From: Amborella trichopoda
Lineage: Eukaryota > Streptophyta > Magnoliopsida > Amborellales > Amborellaceae
Direction of reading: 5' to 3'
Assembly: GCF_000471905.2 (NCBI RefSeq)
Contig: NW_006500103.1
Location: 2,903,273-2,967,272, forward strand
Length of the DNA stretch: 64,000 bases
Shown here: piece by piece, positions 1-11,216 of the stretch
How positions within the stretch are numbered: position 1 is the stretch's first letter
How the letters are laid out: each line of letters begins with the position of its first letter
Program-made: the position numbers and the translations under genes
Notes under the pieces: model-generated
The model's database searches: none
What the model saw: the letters and a program-made list of their open reading frames with translations, nothing else
What the model was told of the DNA's origin: nothing

Positions 1-1027
1 CAATCAAGGTATTATAAGCGACAATATCAGGAGTTAATCCTCTCTCTAACATCCCATCCCACAATTCAACAGCTTCCTCCAATTTTCGTTTCTCACAGTA
101 AGCCGCGATTAGAACATTATAGGAGAATGTATTTGGTTTGCAATCCATTTTTGACATCTCATCAAAAAGCAAATTTTCCCTCTCTAGTTTCCCTTCTCGA
201 TATAGAGCGAGAATGAGAGTGTTGAAAGTCTGAATATTTGGACAGGAACCAGCCCTAAACCTAGTTTCATTCCCAAAGATCTCTTTAAAGAAACTCAGAC
301 CCTCATTTGATCCTTTTGATTGTGAAACCAACCGAAGAAGTGTGTTAAGGATCCCAATTGAAGGGTGGAGACCTCGAGGTACGAGAAGCCGGACTATCTC
401 AGCAGCACAATCAACCTTTTTTGCACGTAAATGACCCTCGATCAATAGATCAAAGACAAGAGGACATGAGTCACACGATCTATAGGTTCTTATAAGTGTT
501 CCCAGAAGATTTCCCAATTCAGAAATAGAGAGAGAAGGACCTTCAGGAGACAGAGAAAGGCTTTGCTCCTCAACCATGGCTTTCAATATAAGGCTTCGTA
601 CATGATTTTTTAGCCTAGATCTTGCAAGTATGTGAATGATGGTGCAGTAAGAGAGGAGGTTGTGCTTATAGGAGTTTTGCTTTTGCTTCGCTGACCAATA
701 GAAGAAGGCTAGAGCTAAATGGGGCTTGTTTCTGAGGTTTATGATTATTTGGGAGACCTGTTGGGGGTTAAAGCCTTGTGGGCATGAGGCTTTCAGATAG
801 TTCCATCGGCTTTTGGAGCGATGCTCCTTGAGAATAGTTGTAGCAGAAAAGATCAATTCATTTTCCTCTTTGCCTCCCTCTTCTGCAGAGAGGAGTGTTT
901 TTTGGGTAGAACTGGAGAAGGTGTGGCTTTTGAAATGGGCTTCGATAGAAAATTGATAGATTCCTAACCAGGTTTTGAGCTTCAAAGGGAGCCCTCTGAT
1001 ATTCAGAAAACAACCTAGAATAGTCAT
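1..1027 (-). CDS. P-class pentatricopeptide repeat protein, 5' part (cut by window edge)
   Basis: The reverse strand is open from the ATG at 1027 to the left edge, 342 codons without a stop, so the C-terminal half lies outside. The first ~60 residues are a plausible organelle presequence with few acidic residues. From about residue 186 the protein resolves into ~35-residue helical repeats. Clear PPR signatures are PNIQTFNTLI (residue ~264), PNTFSYNVLI (~298) and PDIVAYNTLI (~333), each with the usual Asn/Asp-Thr-x-(T/S)-(F/Y)-N core. Repeats of one constant length, without S or L variants, point to the P class, whose members bind organelle RNA to stabilise, splice or process it. Target and compartment cannot be read from the sequence. 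No intron is visible. Confidence 0.9.
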   Translation of the reverse strand, partial: MTILGCFLNIRGLPLKLKTWLGIYQFSIEAHFKSHTFSSSTQKTLLSAEEGGKEENELIFSATTILKEHRSKSRWNYLKASCPQGFNPQQVSQIIINLRNKPHLALAFFYWSAKQKQNSYKHNLLSYCTIIHILARSRLKNHVRSLILKAMVEEQSLSLSPEGPSLSISELGNLLGTLIRTYRSCDSCPLVFDLLIEGHLRAKKVDCAAEIVRLLVPRGLHPSIGILNTLLRLVSQSKGSNEGLSFFKEIFGNETRFRAGSCPNIQTFNTLILALYREGKLERENLLFDEMSKMDCKPNTFSYNVLIAAYCEKRKLEEAVELWDGMLERGLTPDIVAYNTLI

Positions 1028-2775
1028 TGTTTTAAGAATTTCAAAAAGAGGATGGTAACCACATGTGTAAACTGTAAAGAGGCCAGTAAAGAGATATAAG
1101 CACCCACACCCTGCAAAAGGAATTCAACGAGATCCCCTTTCATTTCCTAAATACGACAAATGTGAATTCTGAAAAGAAATTCAAGGAAAAAAAGATCATT
1201 TCATGACAACATAGATGTGTGCATGCATGTTATGCATGTGAGTGTGAGAGAAAGGAACAGAGACTGCAGATAAAATTAAGACGTGCGCCAACAAGAATGA
1301 CAGAGATAAGGAAGTGATATATTAACGCAAGCTCTAACAGATTATGCTGTCATTTTCAGCATAGACAGCACTATTGCATCCACTCAGCATTGTTTTAGTT
1401 CTATAATCAACTATGATTAATTTCCATAAACAAAGAAATAAGATATCACTTGATTCTTAGACATAAACTAGTGATTTTCTTGTATCAAACAATCAGTGTG
1501 AATGTTATCCTCAAAATCGAAGTACATTAAAGACTTGAACACAAGTGCTACATATTGCCAAACTCATAGATAACTACTCTGCAGTGTCTCTTCCTCTCTG
1601 TGGAATCCTGAATCCTGTATCAAAGCTTCACAAGGATCAGAATAATGTATATGAAATCAGACAAAACCAATCAAGTAAGGAAATGAAATATTATCAAGAA
1701 CATAGAGTACGACATAATGACATTCAAGGAAATGACATGGTTCTTTGGTTGCCATTATTGTGCAATGAAATGATGAATCGAGATTTCCAGAGACAAATAT
1801 AAGTATGTGAGATATTGAATGGTGGTTGAGAGTGTAACAGCTGGATGAATCTAAAGAGCCAAAACACATACATACATAAACGCACACACATAAATGCAAG
1901 TACGCATGCTCGCAGGCATGCATACGCACATTCACGCATGCACAAACACAGATACATAGACAAACAGACACGCACACACACACATGGAGACAAACACACA
2001 ATTTTGTTAATCTCTCTTCGTATTGAGGGGAGACAAACTAGATAATCAAACTCAAGATTTATGAAACCAAAGTTCTTCTTTTCCTTTGTTTTAACCACTT
2101 GTTCATGAAAACCCACGAATGTATGAAAGACATTGCAACTTTTAATTCAGAATCTTAATAAAGTATAGCCGAGAAATTTTCATTTCCAATGGATATTCCT
2201 TACAAAATTCGTCGCCATCGTTCAATTTCTTCTGAAGAAATAAAGAAAGCAATATTTCATATGGCTTAGATGGTGATCATTCTTATGCATACTTTCTTCC
2301 ATAAATATTCATTCACAATGCAATACATTTATGTGGGCATGTCTGTATTTATGCATGTAGCTGTAATACACATTGATCAAAAGAAAAGACATGATTCCCA
2401 GAAGATTTACGAAAGAAGCCGCAAATTCTAATTCGGGACATAGATGCACAAGAATCAAGCATTTCAACAATATAAACTAAAAGAATTTAGACTTTTGGGA
2501 GAGAAAAAGCAAAGAATGAAGAAGGAGACAACGAGAAACAGAAGAATCCAACAGTACATCCATGAAATTCATCCCGTTTTGGAAAGAAAAAAGCAATAAG
2601 TAAAGAGATATAGAAATAGATACATAAGAATCAACATCATAGCTCTGAAATCATATGCATAAAACAGAGAGAGATGAATAAGTATAAAAAATCATAGCTT
2701 TGAGATCATATACTCTTTCAGAGAGAGAAAAGTAAAAAAAAAAAACCCTAAGGGGGGAGAGGGAGGGTTTACCGA
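1028..2775. other. Intergenic, microsatellite-bearing
   Basis: This lies between the divergent-side end of the PPR gene and the 3' end of TOM6. It is AT-rich and holds one long degenerate CA/CATA run (1858-1996). I see no exon-like stretch; the short reading frames over the CA run are artefacts of the repeat. Confidence 0.6.
1858..1996. repeat. Degenerate CA-rich microsatellite
   Basis: The stretch is built of ACAC, CATA and CGCA steps, ending in an uninterrupted CACACACACACA run near 1972-1984. It explains the His/Thr-rich and Cys/Val-rich reading frames on both strands, which should not be called genes. Confidence 0.85.
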
Positions 2776-2940
2776 TCAAAGGTCGAGCTTGAGTTCCTCC
2801 TTTTCTTTGTTGATGAAATGGAGAACATAGGGAACGACCCGAACTGCAAGAACAAATGCACCGAAAAGTGTGACATGAGACTTCAACTGCTTATACGCAG
2901 TCTCTTTATCAGGGCGACGAGGAATGGCTCCAAGAAACAT
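2776..2940 (-). CDS. TOM6: TOM6, small subunit of the mitochondrial protein import translocase
   Basis: This encodes a 54-residue protein starting MFLGAIPRRPDK and ending KEELKLDL. It follows the plant TOM6 pattern: a short N-terminus, an RPDK motif, a KQL(K/R)-(S/T)-HV-x-LFG stretch leading into one transmembrane helix (about residues 21-42), and an acidic-basic tail ending in (D/E)ELK-(L/I)-D. TOM6 is a tail-anchored outer-membrane protein that stabilises the TOM complex with TOM40. The only in-frame ATG is at 2940; the open frame continues upstream to 3072 without another ATG, so I take that as 5' UTR. The leader carries AAACCCTAA (telo-box; 2968-2976 on the + strand). No intron is seen, and the length is normal for the family. 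Confidence 0.9.
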   Translation of the reverse strand: MFLGAIPRRPDKETAYKQLKSHVTLFGAFVLAVRVVPYVLHFINKEKEELKLDL

Positions 2941-3295
2941 GGCTTCCTTCTCTGCAACTTCCTTGATAAACCCTAATTTTCTCTCTATACAAATATCAGA
3001 AACCCTCCTCAAAATCTCTGCCGCGTGAGTTTGGCGATTTTGGGCTACGGAATTAATAAGCGCTCCGTACAAAATGATGCGAATCAGGAAAACAAATGAT
3101 CATTGGTTTCTCGCCGTTGATTAAATGGATAGACGGTGAATATTTGAGATATGTCAGCCCAAGCCAAATTAGTAAGATGGGGCCGTTTGAATCACCGTTC
3201 AAATCATTGATTTGACCGTGATGGCTCACACTCAACAATTGTATATTTTCCGGCGTGAAACTTGTTAGGGAATTCGAAAGTTTTACCATCAATAT

Positions 3296-3336
3296 TAAAG
3301 ATTCGTGTAGTCGAGCCGATTGGTTTACGAGAAGCT

Positions 3337-3371
<35 letters not shown>

Positions 3372-3432
3372 AAAGTTTCATGTAGTCGAGCCAACTGGTT
3401 TACAAGAAGCTTTGACTATATATATATATATA
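3296..3432 (+). repeat. Tandem pair of RTE/SINE-like 3' tails with TA microsatellites
   Basis: Two copies of a ~38-base unit beginning GTGTAGTCGAGCC or CATGTAGTCGAGCC and ending GAAGCTTTGA each run into an (AT)n tract (about 3340-3368 and 3416-3433). The unit resembles the 3' tail of plant RTE LINEs and dependent SINEs (CATGTAGCCGACC...AAGGCTTTG followed by a short repeat). A related tail ends the LINE fragment near 5940. Confidence 0.6.
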
Positions 3433-3725
3433 TGAAAAAAAATTTATATGAGGTTACAACTTTAAAATGTAGAATTATATATGCATCTCAAAAATCTATT
3501 GAAAAATAATTTTTTAATATTGAGGAACCCCTCTAATTGATCATCTCAATATCAAGATATATGAATATGAAAAAAATAAAGATTTTGAATCCCATAAATA
3601 GTGTATCTTACAATACAATATCTAGACCATCCATTTTCAAGATTTTGATATTTTTATAGATTTACTTAATTTTAACCATTTTTAAGAGTTTAAACTTCTA
3701 TAATTAGATATAAAAATATATTTTT
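3433..3725. mobile_element. MITE family A, truncated copy
   Basis: It starts with AAAAAAATTTATATGAGG, like the terminal inverted repeat of the complete copy at 40613-41010. It then matches that copy over the next ~290 bases (AAAATGTAGAATTA, CTAATTGATCATCTC, then a run with ACCATTTTTAAGAGTTT). The far end is missing. No coding capacity. Confidence 0.7.
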
Positions 3726-3728
3726 TTA

Positions 3729-4125
3729 TTGGTACTTCTTTGTTGTCTTAGGCTTGGACTCGATTATTTCTATTTAGGGTTGGTATGATAGATCTTTTTA
3801 GATAGTGGATGGTATACTTCCATTTTATTTATTGCTATTGGGAAAAGCATCTAGTTTGTTCTCTAGCTCGTGATCCGAATGAGTTGCGCATAAACCTCAG
3901 TACATGTTGCTTTACGTTGAATCATATACAAAATAATTGGTTTAGATTGATCCTAACCAGATGATCAAGAATCACTTTCTACTATATAATATAATAAGAA
4001 GAGATTCTAATCCTAGTAAAAAATAAATTTATTTTATTTTCCCTGGGGAATAATAAAGTTGTTCGTTATTGATACTTCTTTGTTGTCTTAGGCCGGGACT
4101 CGGTTATTTATTTAGGGGTGGTATT
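3729..4125. repeat. Direct-repeat pair of ~55 bases enclosing ~290 bases
   Basis: TACTTCTTTGTTGTCTTAGG followed by GGACTCG and TTATTT occurs at about 3731-3775 and again at 4070-4115, with a few mismatches. The enclosed segment has no coding signal. It could be a very short terminal-repeat element or a local duplication. Confidence 0.5.
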
Positions 4126-5120
4126 GCGTCCACATGCTGCACAGGTTTAAAAAGAGGTGCACAGACACTTTCTAAGGGTTCAGATTAAACCAGTCTCGTC
4201 AAAGGGCCAAAATTGAATTTCATTTTTAATTTTTTACTTTTATTTAAAATGATATAAATATGAAATTTTAGCTACAACCTCATTTTTATAAGTTGAATTG
4301 AATAAAATAATAAAAAATATTTCAAATAAGCGGTAGTGGTCCAAATGAATTTAGGTATATTTCGGTCATTGTCATATTGAAAACTATTTTTAATTATTTT
4401 TATATATAAATGTAAAATTAAAAAAGAAAATATAAGGCTAAATTTGGGCCATTGGATTTGTCCTTGTGAGATCTCAACCATTGAAAGGGTGATTGTGTAC
4501 CCTTCCACCCGTCGATATGTTGTGAACGGTATACTTCTCCTTTATTTAAGAGAGATGGGGTGAACATTAGGGCTCCAAAAAGACTGGCCATGCCTGGCTC
4601 CTATTATTTTTTTTACGGTTCGGACCATGATTTGTGGATTTTATTAACTTGGGCTAACCCCGGATATCGTTTTAGCACAACATCAACTTGACCACTTATG
4701 TTTTGGGCCCATCTATAAAAGAGAGAATTCTTTTAAAAAAAAAAAGTATGTTCATCAAGTGAGAGAGATGTAGTTTTCTAGTATGTTTTAGATTTGATTA
4801 GATGTCATTTCTAGAGAAAAAAAACATCATGGTACTTAAGATTCTCCTCAATTGCAATATAATCATGGAACATATGAACATTGATTGAAGAAATTATTCA
4901 ATCAGGAGACCAAATTTAAGAGAAAAAATTGTTGAAGTTTTACGGATGTTTAAGGAGATAAGTATATCTCTTTTAAATCAAAATTGTAACTTCTTTAATA
5001 GTTGATTTCGACATTGTCGTGTCTATAGATAGAGCCCCTTTCGTTGAACCACTTAAATATTGTATTAGTGCATTTCGTTTTTATTTTAACTCTATTTCTC
5101 GAAACAATGTTCATGTTGCA
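4126..5120. other. Intergenic, nothing recognised
   Basis: AT-rich sequence without a coding-like frame, tRNA or repeat that I can name. Confidence 0.5.
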
Positions 5121-5196
5121 TTCGACTATTTGCATTTATTTGATTGTATATATTATCATTCGACTATTTGCATTTATTTGATTGTATATATTATCA
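5121..5196. repeat. 38-base tandem duplication
   Basis: A unit beginning TTCGACTATTTGCATTTATT occurs twice head to tail with a period of 38 bases and no mismatches. It looks like a recent slippage or duplication. Confidence 0.85.
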
Positions 5197-5899
5197 TAAG
5201 TAGGATCCTATTATATCATCTTTTATAGTACAAAGTTTCACGTTAACTGCCTACTTAACACAACTTACCTCTTCTACCATGGCACCGGTTAAAAGAGATA
5301 TAAGGCCACATCGTTCTTCCACCTCAAGTGGGATCCTATTCTAATTACCCAACTACGCTATGTATGCTTTATTAAATGCTAACTAGTTTACTCCGGCATC
5401 CTATACCATAACCTATGTGAGTATAGTATTTGGTAGACATACACAAGCAAAGGGTCCCTATTGGATATCTACAAATAGACTATTTATCTTTATTACAAGG
5501 AGATTGCAACTATTCTCACCTATTAGATCGCAAATTAATGGCTTTGGGTGAGTCACGAAGTCGGAGAATTTTTTTTGGAACTTTATGTTTATTCAATGCC
5601 ACTTTACAGCCACCCATTTTGAAATTTAAAAGATAAAAATGATTGCGGCCTCTCGTACAAAAGATAAATGATCTCTTTGTATGCTTTTCTTATTAGATTC
5701 ACATTAGTTTACCATGAGGCTAGATACTATGATGCATGTTAGTATAGAATTTATCTGTATCCAAGTTCTAACATCCATTTTTATCCTTGGGCACTAGAGC
5801 CAAGTAATGGTTCCTACTAAATCATAGGCAAAGTACATCTACCTAAAAAATAGGGTGAAGTATGATGCATCTCCCACTATCTAAGGCTTGTAATGGACC

Positions 5900-6330
5900 A
5901 TAGATATTGGCTATGAGTCATCATCATCATCATAAAAAAAAAAATTCAACTAATTAAGATTAGCTACACGAATCCTAATCTTTCATTATGTTCTATTAAG
6001 GGTCATAGCCTCAATGAAGCCATAAGTCTTTATATTTTTTTTCTCACTACTTCCAACCATGTCCTTTTGGGTGTACTTCATATCTCTTTTTAGTCTTCCT
6101 CTTGAACTAACTTGTACCTCCTAATAGGTGTTGTATTAGCCCTTCGCCACATATAACCAACTCACTTAAGTCTACTTTCTTTTATCATATAGTCTATTGA
6201 TACCATGCATAAATTCTTAAAAATGTATTTATTTCAAAATTTATCCCTTTTGGTCTTTCCAACTCATCTAACTCAACATCATCATCTGACTTACACTCAT
6301 CCTTGGGGTATGTTGGATATGAGTATATAC
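5900..6330 (-). mobile_element. RTE-type LINE, decayed 3' end
   Basis: Read on the reverse strand, broken frames give residues typical of the C-terminal end of RTE reverse transcriptase: an ESRLK-x-VGYMWRR-like block, then TTPIRR, then a KR/KRTW-like block, with several stops. Downstream comes a tail GATTCGTGTAGCTAATC and then ATGATGATGATGATG (antisense at about 5918-5931). RTE LINEs end in such short repeats, so this is a 5'-truncated, dead copy. Confidence 0.75.
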
Positions 6331-6479
6331 TATTACACTCAAGTTGAGCAGAGAATTATTTTTTAGCCAATTGGCACTTAAACCTCTAGGTTTTATATGC
6401 CTAACAATAATAAAACACACTCCTATACAATATTTATTATCAAAATAAATAATTTGAATTTCATTTTGTTGTTATAGAC

Positions 6480-6724
6480 AATAGAGGGTAGGGCTTGCGA
6501 TGGAGCCCGACTGGCTTTGATCGCTATAGGGCCAAGCCTGCCCTAATAGGGCCAAAAAAAAGCCCTAACTCAGGCCAAGCCCTAGTCTTATCTAGGCATG
6601 GAGTATTGGCTGGGCTAGATAAAAGAAACAAAAAAAATAAAAAAAAATCGGGCCGAATCTAGTTGTCATTGGCCCAAGCCCGACCTAATTTTTAGGGCTA
6701 GGCTGGGCCAACCACCCCTATTGC
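6480..6724. mobile_element. GGGGTGGCAA-type non-autonomous element (GGCCC-rich)
   Basis: A block of repeated GGGCC, AAGCCC and AGGCC words with ends TAGAGGGTAGGGC on the left and CCAACCACCCCTA on the right, which are roughly inverted copies. Its composition differs sharply from the AT-rich flanks. It resembles the blocks at 34515-34850 and 37520-37728. Assignment to hAT-like MITEs is inferred from the ends. Confidence 0.5.
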
Positions 6725-6927
6725 CCATCGTCTAAAATGGAAATGGAGCTAAAACAAATAAAATAAAAAGAAACAAGACAGAAACAAAATAAAATATGCA
6801 CTCGATAAAATAAAAATAAATTTGTGGTATGTGTAAATGTCAGCCTTATATTTTGGATGTTGCATGCAACAGTATGGTACATAGATAGGCATTCTCTTTG
6901 ATAAGAGCAAGTATTGTCAAGGTCTGT

Positions 6928-7088
6928 CACGTGGCATCCCAGGAACCATAACCAAAGTTTAGATGGACCAATGAGATGATCTCTTATCCTATCCCTTATC
7001 CATATTTACACTCCTCTCACAATAATACTCTCTCTCTCTCTTCATACGGGTACCACCTCCATTGGAGAGACGAGAGAGAGAGAGAGAG
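6928..7088 (+). promoter_or_regulatory. PSBO promoter: G-box, CCAAT, two I-boxes, CT/GA leader
   Basis: A perfect G-box core CACGTG (6928-6933, context TCACGTGGCA) is followed by CCAAT (6968-6972) and two CTTATC motifs (6983-6988 and 6995-7000), which are I-boxes (GATAAG) on the other strand. This combination is typical of light-regulated nuclear photosynthesis genes. There is no strong TATA box; ATATTTA at 7002-7008 is the nearest. A (TC)n tract at 7027-7041 and a (GA)n tract at 7072-7088 flank the leader and could pair with each other. Regulation by light is inferred from the motifs. Confidence 0.65.
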
Positions 7089-7107
7089 GAGGGTTTAGAG
7101 AGAAAAA

Positions 7108-9541
7108 ATGGCTGCCTCACTCCAAGCTGCTGCCACACTTATGCAGCCCACCAAGCTTGGTGGGTCAAGTAGAAATGGGTTGCAGTTGAGGTCTTCTTCT
7201 CAAATTTGCAAGGCCTTTGGGTTCGAGCCCTCTAGTGCTAGGCTCACTTGCTCAATTCAAGAGGACCTTAGAGAATTGGCTCACAAGTGTGTTGATGCCA
7301 CTAAGCTAGCCGGATTTGCTCTTGCTACTTCTGCCTTGGTGGTAGCGGTATGCTCTTTCTTTTGCCTTTGTTATCAACATCTCTACAATTTCAATAACAT
7401 TTTCTAGAGAGAGAGACACTCATCACTAGGTTGTTTTCTCTCTCTTGCAAATGAGTTAAATTTGATGTGAGAGAGAGAGATTAGAATTCCAATCCCATTT
7501 TAGAGAGAGAGAGAGAGACCCATCACTTGGTGGCTTTTTTTCTTTGCCAACGATTCAAAATATTGATGGATTAGAGAGAGAGAAAGAGAGCTATCTCTTT
7601 GTTTCTCTTTTTGTTTGTTAAGTAGTGGAATTAAAATTTTGAATTCCCTACAAATGCCTAATACAGGCAAATGATAACTCTATGATTCTAAGCATGTTTT
7701 ACTGATTTCTATGTTGTAGGACTCTCTTGATTTTTAGGAAGGACTAGACTTGTTTGGTCTTTGATTTTTAATCTATTCAAGTAGAAGCCAAAGTTTAGCC
7801 ATTGAAAAGTAACTGCAATCTTATATCATTGTGATTTTACCATTTACCTTTGAGTCACAATTGATCCCCATACTCTATTAATTAATCCCCATACTCTATT
7901 ACTTAATTGCTCTTTTCTATTTCGTGTACCATGTCACTTTCTTCATTCTTTATTGTCAAAAATAATTTTTACCATTCACATTCATAACCTCAAGTAAAAT
8001 ACAACGAAAAAGTATTTTTAAGTCCTCGCATTTTGGGATGTAACTATCTGCTCAGACCTAGGGACCAACTAAAAAAAAAGAAGGAAAAAATTTAAACGTA
8101 ATCAATATGTACTTGAAAAAACTGCGGATATAAGATTGAAAGGAGGCATTCCAATTTTTGGATAGTCGGATATAAATGTTTAAGAACTCAAAATCTAATC
8201 TGTGCTTTTATAAATGATCATTTTTTTATTCTAATACACTCCCGAAAAAATAAAAATAAAAAAATCCGTGTAAGTCGCTATTTCATTCGATAAATTTCTA
8301 TTCTATTTTGGATTAATATTCTATCATTCTATATTTATATATTATTTCTAAAATTAGAACAATTCTAAAATTGAAAAATAAAAATGAATTAAAAAATATA
8401 ATTACAAATTAAGTTCAATTTAAATATCTAAAATATAGAATAGAAATTCTTATATTCTTATTTCATATATTATTAGAAAAAATATTCTAATAACTAAATA
8501 TTTCTAACTATAGAATAGAATAGCAGAAATTCTAAGCGTGCAGGGTGCAAGGGGAAAACAAAAATCTCCTATTCTTCCTATCTATTATTCTCCTCTTATG
8601 TCTTTCTTAAACCTAAGGCCTAACCATATTTTTGATGCATTAGTTTGGATTCCCCTACAAGTGACATGTTAGTGCTAAACCTAAGCCAATTATATGGAGA
8701 CCATTTATATTTAGTGCAATTATCAGTGGTAAACTTAGCCAAGTATATTGAGACCATTCTCCGTTTTTCTATTTTTTTCCTCTAGGGAGCTAACGCAGAG
8801 GGGGTTCCCAAGAGGCTAACCTACGATGAGATCCAGAGCAAGACATACACGGAGGTCAAGGGCACCGGCACCGCGAACCAGTGCCCGGCGATCGATGGCG
8901 GGGTCGACAAATTTGCCTTCAAGCCAGGCAAATACAACATGAAGAAGTTTTGCTTGGAGCCAACCTCCTTCACCGTCAAGGCCGAGAGCATAAACAAGAA
9001 CGCTCCTCCGGAGTTCCAGAAGACCAAGCTCATGACCCGGCTCACTTACACACTGGATGAGATTGAGGGTCCCTTTGAGGTTTCGCCCGATGGCACAGTC
9101 AAGTTTGAGGAGAAAGATGGCATCGACTATGCAGCGGTTACAGTGCAGCTTCCCGGAGGAGAGAGAGTGCCCTTCCTCTTCACCATAAAGCAACTTGTTG
9201 CTTCAGGGAAGCCCGAACGCTTTGGAGGGCAATTCTTGGTGCCCTCATACCGAGGCTCGTCATTCTTGGACCCTAAGGGTCGAGGTGGGTCGACAGGATA
9301 CGATAACGCGATCGCCCTGCCTGCAGGAGGAAGAGGAGATGATGAGGAGCTCCAGAAAGAGAACATCAAGAACACAGCATCCTCTACTGGGAACATAACC
9401 CTCAGTGTCACCAAGAGCAAGCCAGAATCCGGTGAGGTGATTGGAGTTTTCGAGAGCATCCAGCCGTCGGATACCGACTTGGGGGCGAAGACCCCTAAGG
9501 ATGTGAAGATCCAAGGGATCTGGTATGCCCAGCTTGAGTAA
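7108..9541 (+). CDS. PSBO: PSBO, 33 kDa oxygen-evolving enhancer protein 1
   Basis: Exon 1 is 7108-7347 (80 codons) and exon 2 is 8786-9541. They are joined in phase 0 over a 1438-base intron (GTATGC...TCTAG), giving 331 residues. The protein is the extrinsic manganese-stabilising subunit of photosystem II in the thylakoid lumen. Residues 1-84 form the bipartite presequence: a Ser/Leu-rich stromal transit peptide, then a hydrophobic thylakoid segment ([12 protein letters not shown]) ending GANA. The mature chain starts [13 protein letters not shown], 247 residues, the standard size. The disulfide pair is present at mature Cys29 and Cys52 (NQC, KFC). Family signatures [47 protein letters not shown] and the terminal [11 protein letters not shown] are intact. 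Its 5' region is duplicated at 26341-26580 and 29275-29553. Confidence 0.97.
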
Positions 9542-10787
9542 AGTGTTCTAATCTCCTTACCCCCTTCCCCTTTCCTGAATGCTTTTTGATAGAAATAAAC
9601 TATTGCTGTATATGTACATGGTATGATCTTCATTTTGTATTTCCCAAGCTTTTCTTCCGCATTCTAATTTAAATATCTGATACCGAAGTTTGAGCCCTAC
9701 TAACCAAAGTTTAGGACTCTTGTTTGTTGAAATTGTTGAGAAGAACAAAGACTTGTGTTGCATTCATATTTTGGATAAGTCTTAAAAAATCAGGAATCTG
9801 GTGCAACAAAGGCTGGCATCGGCAGGGGTGAGTCGGCTTGCAGATTCTCAATACTGCTTGCTGATTCGAAGCGAATGAAGAGAAAAATTGTAGGAAAAAA
9901 GGAAAAAAAATTATTATCGGGTATTTGGGAATCATGCGAGTCCACATAGTGAGTCGAGTGCTTATGGGGTGATTCCTTGTTCAAGGCCATTAAAAACCTG
10001 AGTTCCCTCGGGTTTTTTAATCATGTAAGCAGCAAGCGTTTTTATGAACTCACTACGCCACGCAAAAGCCTATCTGTATATTCGGTGATGTTCAAAAAAA
10101 CAAAACATAAAAACCCTGTATGAGGAACCCGTATCCGAAGCTTTAAAATAAGAACAAGATGCTCCTAATATTCAGCTCTTCTGTTTTTTATATTCAATGG
10201 CCCCAGCCTTGTCCATTGTTGAACCGATCTCTGTTTATTATTCTAGCTACTTTTTTATTGTCATCAATGATTTTGCAGATGTATGTTGCCCATAGTTATG
10301 AACAGTGGATGAGGCCATTGGGTGCCTTGCCGGTTGGTCCAGAATAAAAGAAAAAGGGTTTGATCATATTAGCATATGACCCGTCTTATTGGCTGGTTTC
10401 GCTTGGCTTGATCAGCCAAAAAGAAAAAATGGGCACCTTCAGAGAACCTAATATAAGAAAACCTAACACTTTCAATCGTTTCTCTCTCTCTCTCTCTCTC
10501 TCTGTGACATTACCGGTTTGACATCCGGTCAGACGCGTGATTTCGATCGGTTTGCGGGCGGCTTTCACTTTTGGCCAACAGCGGGATTTGTCCTCTTCCA
10601 CTGACCAAACACACCATACATAGAACAAATCATGCTCTTTTTTAACAGATAGGGGTGTGGGAATGGGGTCGGTCAACCCATAGACCAACCAGCTGCAGGT
10701 TTTGACCCCGACAAAAGACCCAACGGTTCAGGTTTGGGACTACTTGACATAGACTCAACCAAACCCGGTATATTCATGTGTATAAAT
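9542..10787. other. Region 3' of PSBO; one short unassigned frame
   Basis: AATAAA-like signals near 9594 (AAATAAACT) are suitable for PSBO 3' end formation. A (TC)n tract lies at 10481-10503. From 10650 a GGGGTGTGGGAATGGGGTC start and GACCC/AACCC words suggest a truncated GGGGTGGCAA-type element. Apart from the low-confidence frame at 10159-10347, nothing is coding-like. Confidence 0.45.
10159..10347 (+). CDS. Short hypothetical frame with a hydrophobic segment, possibly a terminal exon
   Basis: The frame has 62 codons. Its distal part reads LFIILATFLLSSMILQ followed by MYVAHSYEQWMRPLG and ends PVGPE. A good splice-acceptor context, TGATTTTGCAG, sits just before ATGTATGTTGCC at ~10279, so only the last 22 codons may be real, as a last exon. 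I do not recognise the family and see no matching upstream exon. It may equally be a chance frame; codon use gives no decision. Confidence 0.2.
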   Translation: MLLIFSSSVFYIQWPQPCPLLNRSLFIILATFLLSSMILQMYVAHSYEQWMRPLGALPVGPE

Positions 10788-11216
10788 ATCGGAAAAGTTT
10801 ATATAAGGGTGCCGTTTGTATAAAGCTGACGCTCTAAATAATCAAAATAAAGCATATTTTTAAACAATATCAAAAGATATTGTTTCAATATTGAAAATAT
10901 TTGTGATGACTTGAAAATTTATTTATATATATATATTTATAAATTTTATTAAAACATACTGTAGAGCAAAGAGATTTTTGAACAATAGAAAATCTTGAAA
11001 CTTGACAGTCCAAACATTGCACTATAAGATGCATTATTTCAGGACTTGAAATCCAATTTTTTATCAATTCCTACATTTTGAGGTTGAGATGATCGATTTG
11101 AGGATTTTTGAACATCGAAACAAATTTTTTTCAGAAATTTTTAATGTGCATCTGAATTTGATTGTTTAGAGCTTCGTCCTTATATAGACCTTTTCCAATA
11201 TATAATAAATATGTAT
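10788..11216. mobile_element. MITE family A, near-complete copy
   Basis: The ends are GGAAAAGTTTATATAAGG (left) and CCTTATATAGACCTTTTCC (right), an inverted pair. The interior carries the family words: GACTTGAAATCC, GATGATCGATTTGAGGATTTTTGAACATC, and GTGCATCTGAATTTGATTGTTTAGAGC. The only frames are chance ones. Similar interiors occur at 27085, 35900, 40613, 43010, 43617 and 49128. Confidence 0.75.

Noticed and set aside
1657..2116. Cys/Val-rich and His/Thr-rich reading frames on both strands
   Set aside because: They are translations of the CA-rich microsatellite at 1858-1996 and have no start context or homology.
2941..3072. N-terminal extension of TOM6 (44 codons)
   Set aside because: The extension has no ATG, and TOM6 proteins begin at the MFLG-like Met; I read it as leader.
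8220..8540. Possible plastid-derived DNA in the PSBO intron
   Set aside because: The very AT-rich block with ATAGAAT words looks a little like plastid spacer DNA, but I could not tie it to any plastid gene or tRNA. A BLAST against a plastome would decide.
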